Of a stretch of DNA of 25,318 bases, positions 22,000-25,318 are shown piece after piece (position 1 is the first letter of the stretch; each line of letters opens with the position of its first letter). Source of the stretch: Acidisoma sp035492295 (GTDB lineage Bacteria > Pseudomonadota > Alphaproteobacteria > Acetobacterales > Acetobacteraceae); assembly GCF_035492295.1 (NCBI RefSeq), contig NZ_DATJJK010000007.1, forward strand, positions 1-25,318, in the 5' to 3' direction. Position numbers and translations under genes: made by a program. The notes beneath the pieces were generated by a model that was not told the DNA's origin, searched no databases, and was given only the letters and a program-made list of their open reading frames with translations.

Positions 22000-22058
22000 T
22001 TGCCTTGCGCCGCCGCCGGGCGCAATTTCGGTCCCCGTGCGGGGAGGCACGCCCAACA

Positions 22059-23483
22059 ATGATTCGCCAGCCGGAGCCCAAACCCGAAGTCCTTGCCCAT
22101 TGTTCGAAGATCATCGCCGGGTTGCGCGCCTTGCTGCCCGAGACCGGGGTGATCGCCGATACGCTGCGCCTCAAACCCTATGAGACCGACGGGTTGAGTG
22201 CCTATCGCCAGCCGCCGATGGCCGTGGCCCTGCCGGAAACCACCGAACAGCTTGCCGCCGTCCTGCGCTTCCTCCACCGCGAGGGCGTGCGCGTCATCCC
22301 GCGTGGCGCCGGCACCAGCCTGTCCGGCGGTGCCCTGCCGCTGGCGGACGGCGTGGTCGTCGGCATGATGCGCATGAACCGCATCCTCGAGATCAACTAT
22401 GCCGATCGCTTCGCCGTGGTGCAGGCGGGTGTGACCAATCTCGGCATTACGGCGGCGATGCAGGAGGACGGGTTCTTCTATGCGCCCGATCCGTCAAGCC
22501 AGCTCGCCTGCATGATCGGCGGCAATGTGGCGATGAATTCGGGCGGCGCGCATTGTCTGAAATACGGGGTCACGGCCAACAACCTGCTCGGCCTGAAAAT
22601 CGTCACCATCGAAGGAGAGATCATCGACATCGGCGGCGCGCATCTGGACGGCGGCGGCTATGACTGGCTCGGCCTGCTGACGGGCAGCGAGGGCCAGCTT
22701 GCCATGACCGCGGAAGTGACCGTGCGCATCCTGCGCGCGGCCGAAGGGCAGCGCGCCATGCTGGCGGCCTTCCGCTCCAACGAAATCGCCGGTGCCTGTG
22801 TCGACCGCATCATCGGCTCCGGCATCATCCCGGTGGCGCTGGAATTCATGGACCGGCCCGCGATCCATGCCTGCGAAGCCTTCGCCCATGCCGGCTATCC
22901 GCTGGATGCGGAGGCGATGCTGATCATCGAGGTGGAAGGATCGGTTGCTGAGCAGGACGAGCTTCTCACCCGCATCCGCGCGATCTGCGATGAGTTCGAC
23001 CCGATCAGTTGCCGGGTCTCCCAGTCCGCCGAGGAGAGTGCCGCGATCTGGAAGGGTCGCAAGGGCGCCTTCGGCGCGGTCGGCCGCATCAGCCCGGATT
23101 ACCTGTGTATGGACGGCACCATCCCGACCAGCCGGCTGCCCGAGGTGCTCGCCCGCATCCAGGCGATGAGCGACGATTGCGGCCTCAAGGTCGCAAACAT
23201 CTTCCATGCCGGGGACGGCAACCTGCATCCCCTGATCATGTTCGATGCCAATGACCCTACCAGCTTCCAGAAGGCGGAAAAGTTCGGCGCCGATATCCTC
23301 TGCCTCTGCGTCGAGGTCGGCGGTTGCCTGACGGGCGAACACGGCGTGGGTGTCGAGAAGCGGGATCTGATGGACCGGCAATTCAACCCCACGGAACTCG
23401 ACCAGCAGCGCGCCATCAAATCGGCCTTCGATCCGGATTGGCTTCTCAACCCGTCAAAGGTCTTTCCGCTGGTGCCGGCGTGA
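22059..23483 (+). CDS. glcD: Glycolate oxidase FAD-linked subunit GlcD
   Basis: GlcD is the catalytic flavoprotein of the glycolate oxidase complex, oxidising glycolate to glyoxylate. The 474-residue protein has a PCMH-type FAD domain with P-R-G-A-G-T-S-L-S-G-G at 81-91 and I-G-G-N-V-A-M-N-S-G-G-A. The C-terminal FAD-oxidase domain has H-A-G-D-G-N-L-H-P from H383 and T-G-E-H-G-V-G at 425-431. The ATG at 22059 gives the normal length; GGGGAGG lies about 11 bases upstream. The same frame is open far upstream through the permease region, but that is a shadow. It overlaps glcE by 4 bases and heads the glcDEF operon. D-lactate dehydrogenase is the main alternative, disfavoured by the GlcE and GlcF partners. 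Confidence 0.94.
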   Translation: MIRQPEPKPEVLAHCSKIIAGLRALLPETGVIADTLRLKPYETDGLSAYRQPPMAVALPETTEQLAAVLRFLHREGVRVIPRGAGTSLSGGALPLADGVVVGMMRMNRILEINYADRFAVVQAGVTNLGITAAMQEDGFFYAPDPSSQLACMIGGNVAMNSGGAHCLKYGVTANNLLGLKIVTIEGEIIDIGGAHLDGGGYDWLGLLTGSEGQLAMTAEVTVRILRAAEGQRAMLAAFRSNEIAGACVDRIIGSGIIPVALEFMDRPAIHACEAFAHAGYPLDAEAMLIIEVEGSVAEQDELLTRIRAICDEFDPISCRVSQSAEESAAIWKGRKGAFGAVGRISPDYLCMDGTIPTSRLPEVLARIQAMSDDCGLKVANIFHAGDGNLHPLIMFDANDPTSFQKAEKFGADILCLCVEVGGCLTGEHGVGVEKRDLMDRQFNPTELDQQRAIKSAFDPDWLLNPSKVFPLVPA

Positions 23484-24700
23484 GTGCCGTGATGGAGCTC
23501 TCCGGATTCCAAGCCCCGGTTGAGGAGCGGGACTTCGCCGAGATCGTCGGCGCGGCGCATGGGTCGAAAACGCCGGTCGCGGTCGAGGGTCTCGGCAGTA
23601 AACTCGGGATGCTGCGGCCGGTGCAGGCGGGCATGACGCTCTCCACCCGCAACCATACCGGCATCACGCTTTATTCGCCGCGCGAGATGATCATCGCGGC
23701 ACGGGCCGGCACGCCGCTTTCCGAGATCGAGGCGGCGCTTGCGGCGGAGAACCAGCAGCTGACGGCGGAGACGCCCGATCTTTCGGCGCTCCTCGGCACC
23801 GCGCCGGGGCAGACGCTAGGCGGCGCGCTGGCGACCAACCTGAGCGGTCCGCGCCGCATCGCCTGGGGGGCGATGCGCGACCATGTCATGGGCGTGCGGG
23901 CGGTGAACGGGCGCGGCGAGATCATCCGCTCCGGCGGGCGGGTCTTGAAGAACGTGACCGGGCTCGACCTCTGCAAGCTGCTCGCCGGCAGCAACGGCAC
24001 GCTCGGCGTATTGACCGAGGTGACGCTGAAAATCCAGCCGCGACCGGAAGCCTCTGGCACGCTGGTCCTGCGCGGGCTGGACCCGGCCGCGGCCGTCGCC
24101 GCGCTTTCGACCGGTCTCGGCTCCCCCTTCGGCGTGTCCGGCGCGGCCTTTCTGCCGGGCTGGGCGGCGGCGGAAATTCCGGGCCTGGGCGATGCCTCTG
24201 TCACCCTGATCCGCGTCGAGGATTTTGCCGCGAGCGTCGCCTACCGGCTCGGCCGGCTCGCGACCGATCTCGAACGGCGCGGCCTGTCCGAGATTGTTGA
24301 CGAGGCCGAGAGCCGCCGCCTCTGGCAGGCCGTGCGCGACGTGCAGCCAATCCGGGTAGCCGAGGGCGAAGCGGTCTGGCAGGTCTCGACCCGGCCATCA
24401 CGCGGGCCGACGGTTCTGGCGGCGGCGGAGGCTGCCGGTGCACGCGGCTTCTTCGATTGGGGTGGCGGCCGGCTTTGGCTCGCGGGGGCGGGGACCGAGA
24501 CCTTGCACCAGGCGATCATGGCGGCCGTCGGCCGCGAGGGCGGCAGCTGGACGCTGATGCGGGCGCCGGAGGCCTTGCGCCTCTCGGCCGCCGTGGTGCC
24601 GCCGGAAGTGCCCGCGCTCGCTGCCCTTTCGCAGCGCGTGAAGCTCGCCATGGACCCCGCGCGCATCCTCAATCCTGGCCGCTTGGCGGCGACGCTGTAA
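23480..24700 (+). CDS. glcE: Glycolate oxidase FAD-binding subunit GlcE
   Basis: GlcE is the second FAD-binding subunit of glycolate oxidase and shares the PCMH FAD domain with GlcD but is shorter. Visible motifs are G-L-G-S-K at about 35-39 and L-S-A-L-L-G-T-A-P-G-Q-T-L-G-G-A, where the second flavin loop lies. S-G-G-R-V-L-K-N-V-T-G-L-D-L is followed by G-S-N-G-T-L-G-V-L-T-E-V-T-L. The C-terminus D-P-A-R-I-L-N-P-G-R is typical. The GTG at 23480 overlaps the glcD stop as GTGA and gives 406 residues; an ATG at 23492 is nearly as likely, and neither has a strong ribosome site. Confidence 0.93.
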   Translation: MSAVMELSGFQAPVEERDFAEIVGAAHGSKTPVAVEGLGSKLGMLRPVQAGMTLSTRNHTGITLYSPREMIIAARAGTPLSEIEAALAAENQQLTAETPDLSALLGTAPGQTLGGALATNLSGPRRIAWGAMRDHVMGVRAVNGRGEIIRSGGRVLKNVTGLDLCKLLAGSNGTLGVLTEVTLKIQPRPEASGTLVLRGLDPAAAVAALSTGLGSPFGVSGAAFLPGWAAAEIPGLGDASVTLIRVEDFAASVAYRLGRLATDLERRGLSEIVDEAESRRLWQAVRDVQPIRVAEGEAVWQVSTRPSRGPTVLAAAEAAGARGFFDWGGGRLWLAGAGTETLHQAIMAAVGREGGSWTLMRAPEALRLSAAVVPPEVPALAALSQRVKLAMDPARILNPGRLAATL

Positions 24701-24709
24701 GGCTTCCCT

Positions 24710-25318
24710 ATGCAGACCAACTTCACCGCCGAACAGCTGCGCGACCCGGACACGGCCGCCTCCAACCAGGTATTGCGCACCTGTGTGCATTGCGGCTTCT
24801 GCACCGCCACCTGCCCGACCTTCGTGCTGCTGGGCGATGAGCTGGATAGCCCGCGCGGGCGCATCTACCTGATCAAGGACATGCTGGAGAGCGGCCGCCC
24901 GGCGACCGAGGAGGTGGTGCGGCATGTCGACCGCTGCCTCTCCTGCCTGTCCTGCATGACGACCTGCCCCTCGGGCGTGAACTACATGCATCTGGTCGAC
25001 CATGCCCGCCGCTATATCGAGGAGACCTACCAGCGGCCCTGGCATGAGCGGGCGATGCGCAGCGTGCTCGCCCGCGTGCTGCCGAACCCCACACTGTTCC
25101 GGCTGGCGCTGAAGGGTGCCGGCCTCGGCCGGCCCTTCGCCGGGATGATCCCGCAAGGCTCGATGCTGGGGAAACGGATGCACGCCATGCTGACGCTGGC
25201 GCCCAAAGCCCTGCCGCCGGATAGCCCCGTGCAGCGGCCGCAGACCCACCAGGCCGAAGGCGCTCGGCGCGGGCGCGTCGCCTTGCTCACCGGCTGTGCG
25301 CAAAAAGTGCTGTCGCCG
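24710..25318 (+). CDS. glcF: Glycolate oxidase iron-sulfur subunit GlcF (3' truncated by window)
   Basis: The first 203 codons are in the window, open to the last base. Two [4Fe-4S] motifs are complete: C-V-H-C-G-F-C-T-A-T-C-P (Cys 25, 28, 31, 35) and C-L-S-C-L-S-C-M-T-T-C-P (Cys 76, 79, 82, 86). S-P-R-G-R-I-Y-L-I-K between them is diagnostic of GlcF. The last residues, V-A-L-L-T-G-C-A-Q-K, open the first CCG (cysteine-rich) domain. GlcF passes electrons from GlcD/GlcE to the quinone pool. The ATG at 24710 is 9 bases after glcE and has only a weak AAGG site upstream. The remainder of the gene continues beyond the window. Confidence 0.95.
   Translation, partial: MQTNFTAEQLRDPDTAASNQVLRTCVHCGFCTATCPTFVLLGDELDSPRGRIYLIKDMLESGRPATEEVVRHVDRCLSCLSCMTTCPSGVNYMHLVDHARRYIEETYQRPWHERAMRSVLARVLPNPTLFRLALKGAGLGRPFAGMIPQGSMLGKRMHAMLTLAPKALPPDSPVQRPQTHQAEGARRGRVALLTGCAQKVLSP

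Noticed and set aside
21084..22058. Upstream extension of the glcD frame by about 325 codons
   Set aside because: It runs through the nickel permease and the miniprotein in another frame; GlcD has a normal length from the ATG at 22059.

Overview
The window is chromosomal, GC-rich DNA from an alphaproteobacterium. The signs are the gene order hisB–DUF2628–hisH–…–hisA, a zinc-ribbon C-terminus of a HemY-type TPR protein, a gloB/methyltransferase divergent pair, a glcDEF operon and a NikR/NiCoT nickel pair. The order Hyphomicrobiales or a neighbour is plausible, but I cannot fix the genus. Coding density is high and no gene-free stretch exceeds about 300 bases. I see no tRNA, rRNA, CRISPR array, insertion sequence or prophage.

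Layout. (1) Positions 1-216: the tail of a HemY-like protein. (2) 238-6904, all on the minus strand: trpS, hisB, DUF2628, hisH, a GNAT acetyltransferase and hisA are tightly packed with ATGA-type overlaps. Where hisF is normally found, the run continues into a SnoaL–AraC fusion regulator, a PuuB-like FAD oxidoreductase and a DUF861 cupin. (3) 6905-11617: an intergenic region with two dyads, then a plus-strand RND efflux pair (adaptor and AcrB-like pump) closed by a perfect 14-bp-stem terminator. There is no outer-membrane channel gene or local repressor gene. (4) 11657-18050, minus strand: gloB, GST, DUF985 cupin, a GT2–GtrA fusion, a GT39 transferase, a threonine-dehydratase-type PLP enzyme and an EmrE-like SMR pump. 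They end in a small AT-richer unknown gene that appears to have its own promoter. (5) 18149-18859, plus strand: a small methyltransferase divergent from gloB. (6) 18945-19880, minus strand: a compositionally distinct PRPP-synthetase paralogue with a damaged PRPP signature. (7) 20066-21963: nikR divergent from a NiCoT nickel/cobalt permease, followed by a 56-residue membrane miniprotein. (8) 22059-25318, plus strand: glcD, glcE and the start of glcF (glycolate oxidase).

How the genes relate. The his genes supply the cyclase-amidotransferase half (HisH), the isomerase (HisA) and the dehydratase (HisB) of histidine synthesis; HisF, the obligate partner of HisH, must be encoded elsewhere. GT2–GtrA and GT39 look like a donor-making and donor-using pair for envelope glycosylation. 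The RND and SMR pumps are unrelated efflux systems close together. NikR probably represses the nickel importer through a shared intergenic site. GlcDEF together oxidise glycolate to glyoxylate.

The most unusual items are the PRPP-synthetase paralogue lacking the ribose-5-phosphate loop residues, the regulator–oxidase–cupin module in the usual hisF position, the paired GACCG/CGGTC dyads between trpS and the RND operon, and the promoter-bearing low-GC small gene. None of these alone establishes a new system; all calls are from reading the sequence without database searches.
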